Counted from the first letter of the stretch, positions 26,996 through 36,109 are shown. The stretch: DNA of 64,000 nucleotides from Candidatus Anammoxibacter sp. (GCA_021777055.1 JAIQZO010000102.1:1-64000), one strand, 5' to 3'. The notes: generated by a model from the letters alone, not told the origin. Made by a program: numbers and translations.

Positions 26996-27745
26996 ATGAA
27001 AATTGTTTTTTTTATAATTATGACGTTTATACTGGGAATAGTAGTCATTGCTTTTCCTGTATTTCAAGGAATAGAGGCAGCTACAACCAAAAATAATCAG
27101 GATGAAATTGCAGATGGTATCCTATCCGGTAGGCGTTGTCCATGTCAATGCGGTAATTATTTACCTGGCAGTTCTAAAAAGCCTGCATGTTTTGGTTGTA
27201 GTGTTGGAAAGTCGGAGATCACGCATGTATTAGAAGGTCTTAATGCTGGAAAAGATGCTGATGATGTAGTCCTTGATCTCATGTCACCAATTCTCATTGA
27301 GGTATTTTCGGATTATACAAATAAAGATATTTCAAATGTATGGAATAAGGTCAAAAGGATATCGATGGAAACTCATCAGACTAGAGTTGTTTTACGGACA
27401 CCTGGACTAACAGAGGAAGCTCGTATGGCAGTTAAACTTACGGAGTGTGCCAGGGAAAATATGGAATTTAATATTGTTCAGGAGCGGTTGCTAAACCATA
27501 ATGGACAATGGGATAGGAATAATCTTATTAACCTTGCGGCACAATCCAGTCATGACGTGAAAGAGATAGATGCATGCCTTAATATTATTGATATTAAAGC
27601 ACAAATTGGCAAAGACAGACAACATGCCGCAGAACGCCAAATTCAATCGTATCCAACAATTACTGTAAACCGACAAATTATAGCAGACAGTGAGAATGAT
27701 ATTAGGAAAGCAATTGAAAAGGTTATTTTAAAAGAGAGTATCTAA
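26996..27745 (+). CDS. exported Cys-rich / thioredoxin-fold protein
   Basis: It has a signal or anchor helix (VFFIIMTFILGIVVIAFPVF), then a short Cys-rich module CPCQCGNYLPGSSKKPACFG (four Cys, with a fifth just after) that recalls the metal/heme-handling Cys motif of CcmH-type proteins. The C-terminal 130 residues follow the DsbA/thioredoxin_4 pattern (RMAVKLTECARENMEFNIVQ, and PTITVNRQIIA with the cis-Pro). The CxxC that should open the thioredoxin fold is missing, so it is unlikely to be an ordinary oxidoreductase. It may bind a cofactor or assist cytochrome c maturation; this is inference. The start has AAGGA upstream. Confidence 0.65.
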   Translation: MKIVFFIIMTFILGIVVIAFPVFQGIEAATTKNNQDEIADGILSGRRCPCQCGNYLPGSSKKPACFGCSVGKSEITHVLEGLNAGKDADDVVLDLMSPILIEVFSDYTNKDISNVWNKVKRISMETHQTRVVLRTPGLTEEARMAVKLTECARENMEFNIVQERLLNHNGQWDRNNLINLAAQSSHDVKEIDACLNIIDIKAQIGKDRQHAAERQIQSYPTITVNRQIIADSENDIRKAIEKVILKESI

Positions 27746-27882
27746 TTATAATATTTTGATATCATTTGATTCAGTTTTTTCAGAGGAGGTGATAGAAATA
27801 GAGAGTAAAGACAAACTCAATTAGAAGGATTTTCACATTATGAATTTTAGGTAATAATAAAATATAAAGGAGAAGTATAATA

Positions 27883-28383
27883 ATGAAGAACAAATTTTCT
27901 TATCTTGTAATTGGATTAGTTGCTAGCTTGTCATTATTTGTGTCTACAGAAAGTATGGCAAAGAGTGAGGATAAAGCGACTAGCAAGTATGCACTCTTAG
28001 TTAATGGTGCAGGAGAGGGATTTTGTACTGTTAAACAAGATGGTAAGAAAGTCTGGGCGCAAGTAAGCGTACTTAACTTCACTCCAACATCAGCAGGCAC
28101 AGCATGGATTAAGTTTGACGGGGTAATAGTTGGCCGCTTAGATGGAACTTTCTCCGATGACAGTGGGCAGGCGGTATTTAAAGGTCATTTCAAGCTTGAC
28201 AAACATACCACAGATTTTTCTTTTGATGTGCGTGACCACGTGAGAGATATAAGTGATATAGAGGATGATATCGATTTAACCACTGAACTAACACAATCTG
28301 GGAGTAACACTGATGGTACTAGTATCCTGATGGGAAGCTGTACATTTGTTAATGCCAAGGATAATAATAATGATGAGGATTAA
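27883..28383 (+). CDS. secreted beta-rich protein, unknown function
   Basis: A strong ribosome site (AAAGGAGAAG) precedes the ATG. The 166 residues start with a signal peptide cleaved near ESMAKSEDK. The mature part looks like a single beta domain with alternating hydrophobic residues (KKVWAQVSVLNFTPTSAGTA, GRLDGTFSDDSGQAVFKGHF) and two Cys that may pair (GFCTVK, GSCTFV). The tail is acidic (NAKDNNNDED). I do not recognise the family. Confidence 0.7.
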   Translation: MKNKFSYLVIGLVASLSLFVSTESMAKSEDKATSKYALLVNGAGEGFCTVKQDGKKVWAQVSVLNFTPTSAGTAWIKFDGVIVGRLDGTFSDDSGQAVFKGHFKLDKHTTDFSFDVRDHVRDISDIEDDIDLTTELTQSGSNTDGTSILMGSCTFVNAKDNNNDED

Positions 28384-28508
28384 TCGCTCAAATCTCCATT
28401 TCATAACAAAAATGTTCAGCGTTCACCTAAATGGCCATAAGATTTCAAGAATTTTCCTTGATGTGGACAAGGAGACAATTATGCTTAGTCATTAAGAGCA
28501 TTTAAGGC

Positions 28509-28578
28509 CAGACATTGAGAACAGAATTTGAAATATCCTATAACAGGAGTTTTTCTTATTTTCTGTTTTCAATGTCTG
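28509..28578. repeat. 18-bp hairpin after the secreted protein gene
   Basis: CAGACATTGAGAACAGAA pairs with TTCTGTTTTCAATGTCTG (17 of 18) around a 34-nt loop, 125 bp downstream of the stop codon. It lacks a T-run. It could be a terminator or a small mobile hairpin. Nothing else is seen between 28384 and 28841. Confidence 0.65.
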
Positions 28579-28841
28579 AGCATGGTCTTTCGCAACTCAC
28601 AATTTTCCACATCCAATCTCAACATTAATTAAATATTCTAATGTTTTCACCCCACACAGTTAATGAATTAGAAAATATTTTCTCATCCGATTATGGATGA
28701 ATGCGATAAAAAGAAAGTTAGGTAATATTGATTAACATATCTCATTCCCAATAACATTAGTCATAAAGCTTGTGGAACAGTGCCAAAAATCAAAACATAG
28801 AACCTTTTAGTTTATCTAATTTACGACCTAATCGTGAACGT

Positions 28842-29303
28842 CTAAGTCCGCTGCCCCCTCTCTGTAATCTTTGCTGAATTCTCTTTTTCAATATACATAT
28901 CTTTTAAGTTTTGCGGAATTTCTCTTGGCCTTCTCTCCTCATCAACTGCAACATAAACAACTGTTGCCTCTGTAACCTTAATACATCTATCCTCAAATCG
29001 GTTTCGCTGAACACACACCTCTACATGCACAGTAATAGATGTTCGCCCAATTTTTTCGATTTTACCATAACAACTGACAAGATCACCAACGAACACAGGC
29101 TGCTTAAATAGAAAGTTGGTGACTGCAATTGTAACAACTCTGCATCGTGCAACTTGTGATGCGACAATGGCCCCCGCTGTATCAACCTGGGTCATAATCC
29201 AACCGCCTGATATATCACCTGCAGAATTGGTATCCCTGGGCATGGTTAATAACTTTAAAGCTGGCTCATAATTCCCAAAAAAGTGAGATAACTCTTCTTC
29301 CAT
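28842..29303 (-). CDS. acyl-CoA thioesterase, hotdog fold (YciA-like)
   Basis: The 153-residue protein matches the YciA/BFIT hotdog family: MPRDTNSAGDISGGWIMTQV holds the catalytic Asp and the helix that contacts the pantetheine, then VTIAVTNFLFKQPVFVGDLV and VYVAVDEERRPREIP. It hydrolyses acyl-CoA in the cytosol, usually as a hexamer or dodecamer; the chain-length preference cannot be read from sequence. The ATG has GAAGGGAA upstream. It is monocistronic. Confidence 0.92.
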   Translation of the reverse strand: MEEELSHFFGNYEPALKLLTMPRDTNSAGDISGGWIMTQVDTAGAIVASQVARCRVVTIAVTNFLFKQPVFVGDLVSCYGKIEKIGRTSITVHVEVCVQRNRFEDRCIKVTEATVVYVAVDEERRPREIPQNLKDMYIEKENSAKITERGQRT

Positions 29304-29419
29304 CTATAATTCCCTTCACTATTTTATTAAACATAAGCATAATTGCTTTTCGGCTTATAGAGAACAAATAGTGACCATCCGGTATTCTTATAAATAAACA
29401 TATACCAAATATAATATTA

Positions 29420-29500
29420 TTTATAGGAGACCAGCAATGTCCACCTAAAATATTTTACCATATTTCCCTTTTAACCGGATAGGAATAACCAATCAAGATG
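29420..29500. repeat. dispersed repeat D, copy 1
   Basis: TTTATAGGAGACCAGCAATG and, further on, TTTTAACCGGATAGGAATAA match 54601-54680 over about 80 bp. The 29304-29728 gap holds nothing else recognisable. Confidence 0.75.
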
Positions 29501-29728
29501 AAATTAATAATAAGATTAAAGTTTTTACGAGAAAAGAAAATAGATTTCAATAGATAAGATACTTTTTCTAGAAGTCTTTTAAATTTGAGCTTCAGGATAA
29601 CACTCTTCTTTATTAATATGACCTAACTACAACTCTTTTAGGAATTTCAGAACTATCTCTGACTCATTATTTATATTAAGATTAATAGTTTGGAGATCCA
29701 TTTTCAGCCATCTTGGTATATTTTAGAA

Positions 29729-30286
29729 CTATTGATTGTTGTTCGTCACAAATTCATCAGTAGAAACCACTTTTGCATAAGCAAAACCAAGTGACGCCAT
29801 GAAAGCAGCATGTACGTGACTTGAAGGGACGACAATACCATTAAACTCTAACCCCATAGTAGCACAAGCATCATGTGCAATAGTACAGTCATAACCAAGA
29901 TCATACGCCGCACGTGTAATAGCATCAATGCACATATGGCTCATGGCGCCACAAATTAATAGACTATCTACAGCCAATTCATCTAAGATTTCTTTAAGAT
30001 TAGTATCTCTAAAACTATTAATTTGATGTTTAAGCACTACTGGCTCACCTTCTAAATCATGTACTGATGAGTGTATTGCTGCACCATCTGAGTTCGGCAA
30101 AAAGAAAGGTGCATCGTCTGTTGGAAATTCATGACGGATATGTACTATTGGTAATTCCTTGGCCCTGAAATTATTTAGTAATGTTGCGGCTTTCGTGGCA
30201 GCAGCTTCAGTACCATCAAGTACCCATTTACCACCTTTAAAGTAATCATTTTGTAGGTCAACAATAATTAATGCTATTTTAGACAT
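29729..30286 (-). CDS. isochorismatase-like cysteine hydrolase
   Basis: The 185 residues carry the family triad: Asp in LIIVDLQNDYF (residue 9), Lys in VVLKHQINSFRDTNL (about 87), and the nucleophilic Cys in LICGAMSHMCIDAITRAA (about 119) after a cis-peptide GAMS. The short size fits the nicotinamidase/cysteine-hydrolase group; the substrate is unknown. The ATG follows AGAAGGA closely. It is a single gene, transcribed away from the four-helix-bundle element on the other side. Confidence 0.9.
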   Translation of the reverse strand: MSKIALIIVDLQNDYFKGGKWVLDGTEAAATKAATLLNNFRAKELPIVHIRHEFPTDDAPFFLPNSDGAAIHSSVHDLEGEPVVLKHQINSFRDTNLKEILDELAVDSLLICGAMSHMCIDAITRAAYDLGYDCTIAHDACATMGLEFNGIVVPSSHVHAAFMASLGFAYAKVVSTDEFVTNNNQ

Positions 30287-30321
30287 AACATCCTTCTCTT
30301 TCTTTTTTATTAAATAATATT

Positions 30322-30776
30322 TAGTAACTATTCAGGGTAATAATGAATAAGAATTCAGGAGTCAGGAAACAGAATTCAGAATGAAAAAACCGGCACGTAC
30401 ATTTCAAGATTTAATAGTATGGCAAAAAGCTCACGAGTTCGTGCTTTTAGTTTACAAGTGTACAAAGTCATTTCCTAAAGAGGAAATTTATAATTTGACA
30501 TCTCAACTACGAAGATCATCAGTTTCAATCCCTGCAAATATAGGTGAAGTTTTTAAGAAAAAAGGTAAAGCAGACAAAGTTCGTTATCTAAACATCGCTC
30601 AAGATTCATTAGAAGAGTCTCGCTATTATCTTATTTTGTCCCATGATTTAAGGTATGGCAACTTTAAAGAGCAACAAGTAGATCTTGAAGAAATCAGTAA
30701 ATTCTTGGAAGCGTATTCATTTTCTATACTGAATTCTGGATTCTGATTACTGTATACCGAATAGTTACAATATTGA
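30322..30776. repeat. inverted-repeat unit enclosing the four-helix-bundle gene
   Basis: The left end (GTAACTATTC, then ATTCAGGAGTCAGGAAACAG and AATTCAG) and the right end (CTGAATTCTGGATTCTGATT and ACTGTATACCGAATAGTTAC) are imperfect inverted repeats. The gene at 30381 lies in the loop and its ATG and stop touch the arms. The arms have the same GGAGTCAGGA heptamer pattern as hairpin element A. Confidence 0.75.
30381..30746 (+). CDS. four helix bundle protein (S23 / 23S rRNA intervening-sequence family)
   Basis: The 121 residues match the S23-type four-helix-bundle family: RTFQDLIVWQKAHEFVLLVY, FPKEEIYNLTSQLRRSSVSI, PANIGEVFKKKGKADKVRYL and AQDSLEESRYYLILS are the typical blocks. Relatives are encoded in 23S rRNA intervening sequences of Leptospira and as accessory (Avd) proteins of diversity-generating retroelements; these bind nucleic acid. 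There is no rRNA, reverse transcriptase or variable repeat here. The last residues (SFSILNSGF) are encoded by the right repeat arm. Confidence 0.9.
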   Translation: MKKPARTFQDLIVWQKAHEFVLLVYKCTKSFPKEEIYNLTSQLRRSSVSIPANIGEVFKKKGKADKVRYLNIAQDSLEESRYYLILSHDLRYGNFKEQQVDLEEISKFLEAYSFSILNSGF

Positions 30777-30941
30777 ATCCGTTAATCTAATAATCTTACG
30801 TTACCATATTCCCTGATTTGTGTCTGACCAGAGAATTAACAATCAACGAAATATACAGCTTTGTAATTTCAAGGCATTTTATATTAGGACTCAGTGTTGT
30901 CCGGTTAGCTATTTGCTTCACACATATGCGTACTAACATTG

Positions 30942-31083
30942 AGAGCCTAAAATGCTAAATTGCTTAAAATGAGCTAAAATTATAGTATTTTATTTATTAT
31001 TACTTAAAAACAACACTATTAACTTTAGGCACTTTAGGCAATTTAGGCAATTTAGGCACTTTAGGCACTTTAGGCACTTTCTT
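30942..31083. repeat. nonamer tandem repeat (TTTAGGCAC) with inverse left arm
   Basis: Seven units of TTTAGGCAC/TTTAGGCAA (about 31023-31083) are preceded by GAGCCTAAAATGCTAAATTG, a loose reverse complement, so the whole can form a hairpin. It lies downstream of the histidine kinase gene. Confidence 0.8.
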
Positions 31084-31156
31084 ACTCGTCGGCTCATTTG
31101 CCATCAACATACAGTGAGCAGTACCAGCATACCCACCAGCATCATATTGCCATTTT

Positions 31157-32578
31157 TCACTGCTTCTTCGGAAGTGTTACTATAAACGTGCTTCCTTCCC
31201 CAATCTTAGACTTCACCTCTATCTTTCCGTGATGAAAATCTATAATATCTTTGCAGATACTCAGCCCTAGCCCTGCACCACCAGTCCACCTTGTTCTGGA
31301 AAGATCAACACGGAAGAAACGGTCAAATATACGATCCTTATACTTATCTGATATACCGGTACCATTATCCTCAACATATATGGCAACATTATCGTTTTTT
31401 TCCTCAAAATACAAGCAGACATTTCTTCCAGACGGGGTATATTTTATGGAATTATCTATTATATTTGAAAGGGAGCGTTTCAAGAGTGCACGGTCTCCAC
31501 ATATTTTAACAGGATTCGAACTCTTTACTGTGAAGTTTATATTTTTCAGCTCAGAAAGTAAACTAAAAGTTGCGTGTAACTCATTGAGCAGTCCATTTAA
31601 CAGAAACGTTGATGACTTTAGTTCTCCCAAGCTTGAATCCGACCGGGAAAGCAGGAACATATCATCTATCATCCTGGTTAACCCTTCAAATACTATCAGA
31701 TTATTTTCGTGCAGTTCTCTATACTCTTCAGCGCTTCTCCCCTTTGAAAGTATTACCTCTGTTCCCGCTTTAAGCCCTGTAATAGGCGTCCTTAATTCAT
31801 GTGATGCATCGGATGTAAACTGAACGTTCTTCTTAAACGATTTTTCGATCCTTTCTAGCATAAGGTTGATGGTTTTTGTCAGTTGTTCCAATTCATCCCC
31901 TGTATGGACAGGATTTAATCTTGCATCCAGATTCTCAGATGTTATTGATTTACTTGAATTAATAATGTGATTAATAGGAGCCAGGCTCTTTCTTGAGATA
32001 AACCATCCACCTATAATTGTTATTACAATCACCCCGGGTATTAAGATCAAAATCCTCTGCTTGAAATGATCAAGCGTCTTATATGTGTCCTCCAAATAGA
32101 TTGCTATCTGAAGAAAATACTTTAATGAACCATCATATTCTATTGGCTTTGTCAGTAACCTATAACAGTTATTGTTATTCTTTATACGGATAGTTTCAAT
32201 TATCTCATTCCCGTTTTGGGCGGCGGCAATGGATTTACTTGAGATGGTCAATGGAGGATCAAAGAAATTTGGAGAAGTTACAACAACCTTTTTTTCAGTA
32301 TCAATCAGTCTGGCAGAGATTTTATGGATTTTGCGATAAGAGGTCTCTCTCTTAATTGCTGTATTCAAGTCGTTCAAGTTCAATTTCTTTGTAGGATGGA
32401 GGATATCTTCCACCTGATCCTTCAGAAGGGTATTTACTTGCCTGTTCAATTTCAGGTCTAGGCTATAATATAGATATGAGCCCACAATACCGATTATTAT
32501 CAACACCGACAAGAGATACCATAATGTAATCTTAAACCCAATTTTTTTGAAGAATTTAATCTTGTTTTTCGAGTACAT
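31157..32578 (-). CDS. membrane histidine kinase (CusS/OmpR-partner type)
   Basis: The ATG at 32578 has GGAG about nine bases upstream and is preferred to the GTG at 32587. The protein has TM1 at about 15-36, a periplasmic region of about 140 residues, TM2 at about 177-195, HAMP, HisKA with the phosphorylated His (TSDASHELRTPITGLKA), and a HATPase domain (SNIIDNSIKYTP, VEDNGTGI, GGAGLGLSICKDII). It phosphorylates the response regulator whose gene overlaps it upstream by about 20 bases. The signal is unknown; the family often senses copper or envelope stress. Confidence 0.94.
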   Translation of the reverse strand: MYSKNKIKFFKKIGFKITLWYLLSVLIIIGIVGSYLYYSLDLKLNRQVNTLLKDQVEDILHPTKKLNLNDLNTAIKRETSYRKIHKISARLIDTEKKVVVTSPNFFDPPLTISSKSIAAAQNGNEIIETIRIKNNNNCYRLLTKPIEYDGSLKYFLQIAIYLEDTYKTLDHFKQRILILIPGVIVITIIGGWFISRKSLAPINHIINSSKSITSENLDARLNPVHTGDELEQLTKTINLMLERIEKSFKKNVQFTSDASHELRTPITGLKAGTEVILSKGRSAEEYRELHENNLIVFEGLTRMIDDMFLLSRSDSSLGELKSSTFLLNGLLNELHATFSLLSELKNINFTVKSSNPVKICGDRALLKRSLSNIIDNSIKYTPSGRNVCLYFEEKNDNVAIYVEDNGTGISDKYKDRIFDRFFRVDLSRTRWTGGAGLGLSICKDIIDFHHGKIEVKSKIGEGSTFIVTLPKKQ

Positions 32579-33230
32579 ACCCCACACTCCTTACAGTACG
32601 GATCAATTTCTTTTCAAAGTTCTTATCAATCTTGTTTCTCAGTTTACTTATATGCACATCCACAACATTGCTGAAACTTTCAAAGTTTGTATCCCAAACA
32701 TGCTCGGATATCATAGTGCGTGTCAAAACCCTGCCAACATTCTGCATCATGTATTCAAGAATGGAAAATTCCACCGGAGTTAATTCTATTTTGCATCCCC
32801 CTCTCACAACCTTACGCTCCACAGGATCAATAGTTAAATCCATCACCTGCAGGACGGAAAATCCTTCGCCCTTCACCCTTCGTAAACAGGCCTGAATACG
32901 CGCCAGCAACTCGGAAAATGAAAACGGTTTAACCACATAGTCATCTGCGCCAATATTTAAACCTTTAACCCTATCAGAGATAGAATCCTTTGCCGTAAGA
33001 AAGATTACAGGTGTACGTATACCCCTTTCCCGCATCTTTTTCAGAATAGTTTCTCCGTCATAGCCTGGAAGCATGATATCCAACACAACAAGATCATATG
33101 TTTCGTCAACCGCAAAATGTAAGCCATCTATACCGTTACATACATGGTCCACCGCAAATGAGTTCTCTTCAAGTCCTTGTTTCAGATATTTCCCAGTCCT
33201 TTCGTCGTCCTCAACAATCAACAATTTCAT
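32556..33230 (-). CDS. OmpR-family response regulator
   Basis: The 224 residues contain a receiver domain (MKLLIVEDDERTG, the Asp in LVVLDIMLPGYDG, Thr/Ser at FLTAKDS, Lys in YVVKPFSF) and a C-terminal winged helix (LTPVEFSILEYMMQNVGRVL, SNVVDVHISKLRNKI, VRSVGYVLE). It is the partner of the overlapping kinase and a DNA-binding transcription regulator. AAAGGG precedes the ATG. The Cache sensor gene lies 70 bp upstream on the same strand, so all three may be one operon. Confidence 0.95.
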   Translation of the reverse strand: MKLLIVEDDERTGKYLKQGLEENSFAVDHVCNGIDGLHFAVDETYDLVVLDIMLPGYDGETILKKMRERGIRTPVIFLTAKDSISDRVKGLNIGADDYVVKPFSFSELLARIQACLRRVKGEGFSVLQVMDLTIDPVERKVVRGGCKIELTPVEFSILEYMMQNVGRVLTRTMISEHVWDTNFESFSNVVDVHISKLRNKIDKNFEKKLIRTVRSVGYVLEKQD

Positions 33231-33300
33231 AAATAACCCTTTGTAATTTAATTTTTAACGATTTATGCTATCGGTTGGGTATATAGTTTGAGGCAATGTT

Positions 33301-34371
33301 TCAATGGACTTTTTCTGTAGGTCGTGAAACGTTTTCAACTGTTTCCTTCTCCAGATCTTCCTCACCATCTTCTATGACCCCCTGCTCTCTACGATAAGCA
33401 ATAAAGCCGTAAATTACTATGGCAACAAATAGCAATCCTAAAACAAGATACATTAACTTTCTCATCTTATGCACAGATTTAAATATCTCTGCAACATCCA
33501 TTTCCGCAATGATTAACCAGTTAAGGCCCTCTATTCCCAATGGAGCATATGCACTAACCACCTCTTCGCCCCTGTAATCATAAATGGTCCGCACTCCTGA
33601 ATGACCGTTTAAGGCCTCTTTTATTGCTACTGTGTCTACACGTAATTGATCAACGGTTTCACCCTCCACAAACCGTGAATTTGACCTTAAAAGTTTGTCT
33701 TGGCCAACAATATATGTCTCTCCGGTCTTCCCCAATCCCGGCCTCTTGTTCATGATTGCGTTAATTGCTTCAAACGACTCCTGAAACATCAGTACACCCA
33801 TCACGTCACCTCTTTTATCTCTGACAGGAGATGCCCCAAATGCAGCAAGTCCCTTAAAGATATCAAACCATACGTAATCGGAAAACGCAACCTTACTTCT
33901 GCCCTGCATGAAAATATCCTGCATTACCGGATCTACAGAGTCCGACCCCATAAGATTAACACCTTCATGGGCAGCGTTAACCGCGGCAAAAAGAACATTA
34001 CCCTCTACATCAACAAGGAAGAGATCATTATACCCATAAGTATTGGTATAATATGTAAGACCAGTTCTATACTTCTCGTCAATCTGTCTTATTTCTTTTT
34101 CCCCGGATATTTTATTATTAAACTCTTCTACAAACTGAGGCAGTCCATCCAATACCAGCGGATCTCTTGCCATCACCATTAAATCTTCCCTGCGTTCAAG
34201 AAAATAGTCTTCAAGTTCAAGCTTTTTCATATCTCGTACCGTAATTAAATGATTCTGTGCCTCTTTCTCAATACTTTCAACTGCCTTACTATACAAACTT
34301 GGGCCAATAATTCCAAAAAAAACAAAATAACCCAAGACAACCGCTAAGAATATCTGTATTATTAGTTTCAT
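33301..34371 (-). CDS. stand-alone double-Cache (dCache_1) membrane sensor protein
   Basis: TM1 (about 5-25) and TM2 (about 306-326) enclose a periplasmic region of about 270 residues. That region has features of the dCache_1 domain of chemoreceptors and kinases (RREDLMVMARDPLVLDGLPQ, DLFLVDVEGNVLFAA, GPSLY-type N-terminus, SYAPLGIEGLNWLIIAEM-like membrane-proximal end). After TM2 only a short charged tail remains, with no HAMP, methyl-accepting or kinase domain. It probably signals by contact with another protein, most simply the kinase encoded two genes downstream. AGGA lies before the ATG. Confidence 0.8.
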   Translation of the reverse strand: MKLIIQIFLAVVLGYFVFFGIIGPSLYSKAVESIEKEAQNHLITVRDMKKLELEDYFLERREDLMVMARDPLVLDGLPQFVEEFNNKISGEKEIRQIDEKYRTGLTYYTNTYGYNDLFLVDVEGNVLFAAVNAAHEGVNLMGSDSVDPVMQDIFMQGRSKVAFSDYVWFDIFKGLAAFGASPVRDKRGDVMGVLMFQESFEAINAIMNKRPGLGKTGETYIVGQDKLLRSNSRFVEGETVDQLRVDTVAIKEALNGHSGVRTIYDYRGEEVVSAYAPLGIEGLNWLIIAEMDVAEIFKSVHKMRKLMYLVLGLLFVAIVIYGFIAYRREQGVIEDGEEDLEKETVENVSRPTEKVH

Positions 34372-34596
34372 TTTATATCCTAAAAATTAAAAAGATGAAA
34401 ATTTTTATAAGATACTAAAGAAATACTGCATTAAATTAGCAATATGACAAATCAACATTCAGATATTATGGAGGAAATAGGGAAAGACTCTACCAGAATG
34501 TAATTACCAGAATGTAATTAATTGACTGACCGATACAGAAAAGGTATAGATCTTGCAAATTAATGGAATAATATACTTCACCTAGGCATTAGTGAT

Positions 34597-34799
34597 GTGC
34601 ATGTAATAAATTGAGTATGAACTCTGAGATTTACGTTAGATTTGTCCAATCTGATTGAACCAAACCGAGAGCACAGTTGTAGTTGCGTTGAGGATTTGGA
34701 AATTAAAGCCCGAACCAAGATTAATGTGAATCTGGAGATTGAAGTCAGGACCATAATAATATAGCGAGGAGAGTTACATACTTAATTTATTACATGCCC
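34597..34799. repeat. MITE-like element C, copy 1
   Basis: GCATGTAATAAATTGAGTATG at the left and CATACTTAATTTATTACATG at the right are terminal inverted repeats (20 of 21) bounding about 200 bp. The inside (ATTAGATTTGTCCAATCTGA-like, GCGTTGAGGATTTGGA) matches 61880-62055. No ORF is present. Confidence 0.8.
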
Positions 34800-34818
34800 A
34801 TTCCTTAATCAAGAATTT

Positions 34819-34896
34819 AGAGATTGCTTCGCCTAAAGCTCACAGTTCTAATCGGCGTAAATTAGTTTGCAAGGGAGAATTCCCGAAGCAATCTCT
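34819..34896. repeat. 13-bp perfect inverted repeat (AGAGATTGCTTCG)
   Basis: AGAGATTGCTTCG and CGAAGCAATCTCT enclose 52 bp. GAGATTGCTTCG-type sequences are a common dispersed intergenic motif in bacteria. The rest of the 34372-35239 gap holds only element C and plain AT-rich DNA. Confidence 0.7.
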
Positions 34897-35239
34897 GTGG
34901 GTAGAACTATAAATACCGTTTAATTTAACTCTACTTAATGTGATCAAAACTTCAATATTTAGCAATCCATATTTCGGCTATCTTTAAGGTTATTCAATTA
35001 TGCTTTCCCCGATGCATCTAAGGCTACACCTTCAGTGGCACTCAATCATACCATACAAATCTAACCGAAACCTGAATCACTAAATGTTGAAGTCCTGATC
35101 ACTCTGGGTATCGAATGAAAAACGTTATTTACCGTAGCAAATACTAACGTAATTTACATATCATTTACTGAAGATCATTGGTATAAAACAATCTGCGTTC
35201 TATAAGGATGGAAACAAAGAATTAACAATGCACTTATAA

Positions 35240-35581
35240 CTAAGATAGCGCAGCATCACCTTCTTCTTTGGTCCGGATGCGATATGCGGTGCTTACGTCA
35301 CTAATAAAGATTTTACCATCACCAATGCCATCAGTTACAGCTTCAGACATTATGGTTTCAATTACCTCATCAACTTTATCATCTACAACAACTACTTCTA
35401 TCTTAAGTTTAGGCAACACATTAACTCTATACCTTCTTCCTCGCCACACCTCTTCTACACCTTTCTGTTTTCCTTGCCCTCGGACTTCCATTATTGTCAT
35501 CCCACCACAACCCATCTCTTCTAATGCAACCCTAATAACCTCTGATTTTGTAGGCCTTACAATGGCTTCAATCTTTTTCAT
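35240..35581 (-). CDS. glnB: nitrogen regulatory protein PII
   Basis: The 113 residues are a complete PII protein: MKKIEAIVRPTKSEVIRVAL, the T-loop with Tyr51 (VWRGRRYRVNVLPK), the B-loop/ATP site (TDGIGDGKIFIS) and the C-loop (YRIRTKEEGDAA). PII trimers sense 2-oxoglutarate, ATP and ADP and adjust glutamine synthetase, AmtB or regulators. No amtB or glnA is adjacent, so GlnB and GlnK cannot be distinguished. A good ribosome site (AAAGGGTGGTG) precedes the ATG, and a purine-rich tandem repeat lies 55-120 bp upstream. Confidence 0.95.
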   Translation of the reverse strand: MKKIEAIVRPTKSEVIRVALEEMGCGGMTIMEVRGQGKQKGVEEVWRGRRYRVNVLPKLKIEVVVVDDKVDEVIETIMSEAVTDGIGDGKIFISDVSTAYRIRTKEEGDAALS

Positions 35582-35632
35582 ATCACCACCCTTTGCTAAT
35601 AGTTGATAAAATTTTAATCAAATTATAAAAAA

Positions 35633-35703
35633 GAAAGATTAAGATAAGATTAAGATAAGGTGAAGAAAAGATTAAGATAAGATTAAGATAAGATTAAGAA
35701 TTG
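35633..35703. repeat. AGATTAAGATA tandem repeat upstream of glnB
   Basis: Five to six units of AAGATTAAGATA with one variant (AGGTGAAGAAA) lie in the glnB promoter region. All purines but T fall on the plus strand. The remaining gap to 36109 shows no gene; it contains a T10 run near 35816. Confidence 0.75.
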
Positions 35704-36109
35704 TTTATGCTTCTATGGATAGTGCCTATGATAGTTATATTGCATACAGGCATTGATGAAATATTTGTGGTTCTCTTCAGCGTGTACTGCACATGCTGTC
35801 TGCTTACGCAACCCCTTTTTTTTTCTAGAGAGGATTAAATTGCACATATTTTCTTAAAACTTAAAGATCCCCTATAATAAGTGGAAATTTAGGGGTATGT
35901 TTCAGGATTTATAGAGTAGTTACTATTTGTGAAAGATAGAAATAGCAAATTGTTTAGAAACGTTTTAGTTCAATCTGACTATTAAACCAGTATGAGTTAA
36001 AACGGAAACTCAGCCTTATGGAATACAACGGTATGTTTATTTTCATGCAGGTATAACTTTGTACTCTTTTTTCATCAAATATACTGATATAGCACATCCA
36101 TGTTTTACA

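Noticed and set aside
30900-31090. Possible CRISPR-like array
   Set aside because: Units of nine bases in direct tandem without spacers; a simple repeat.
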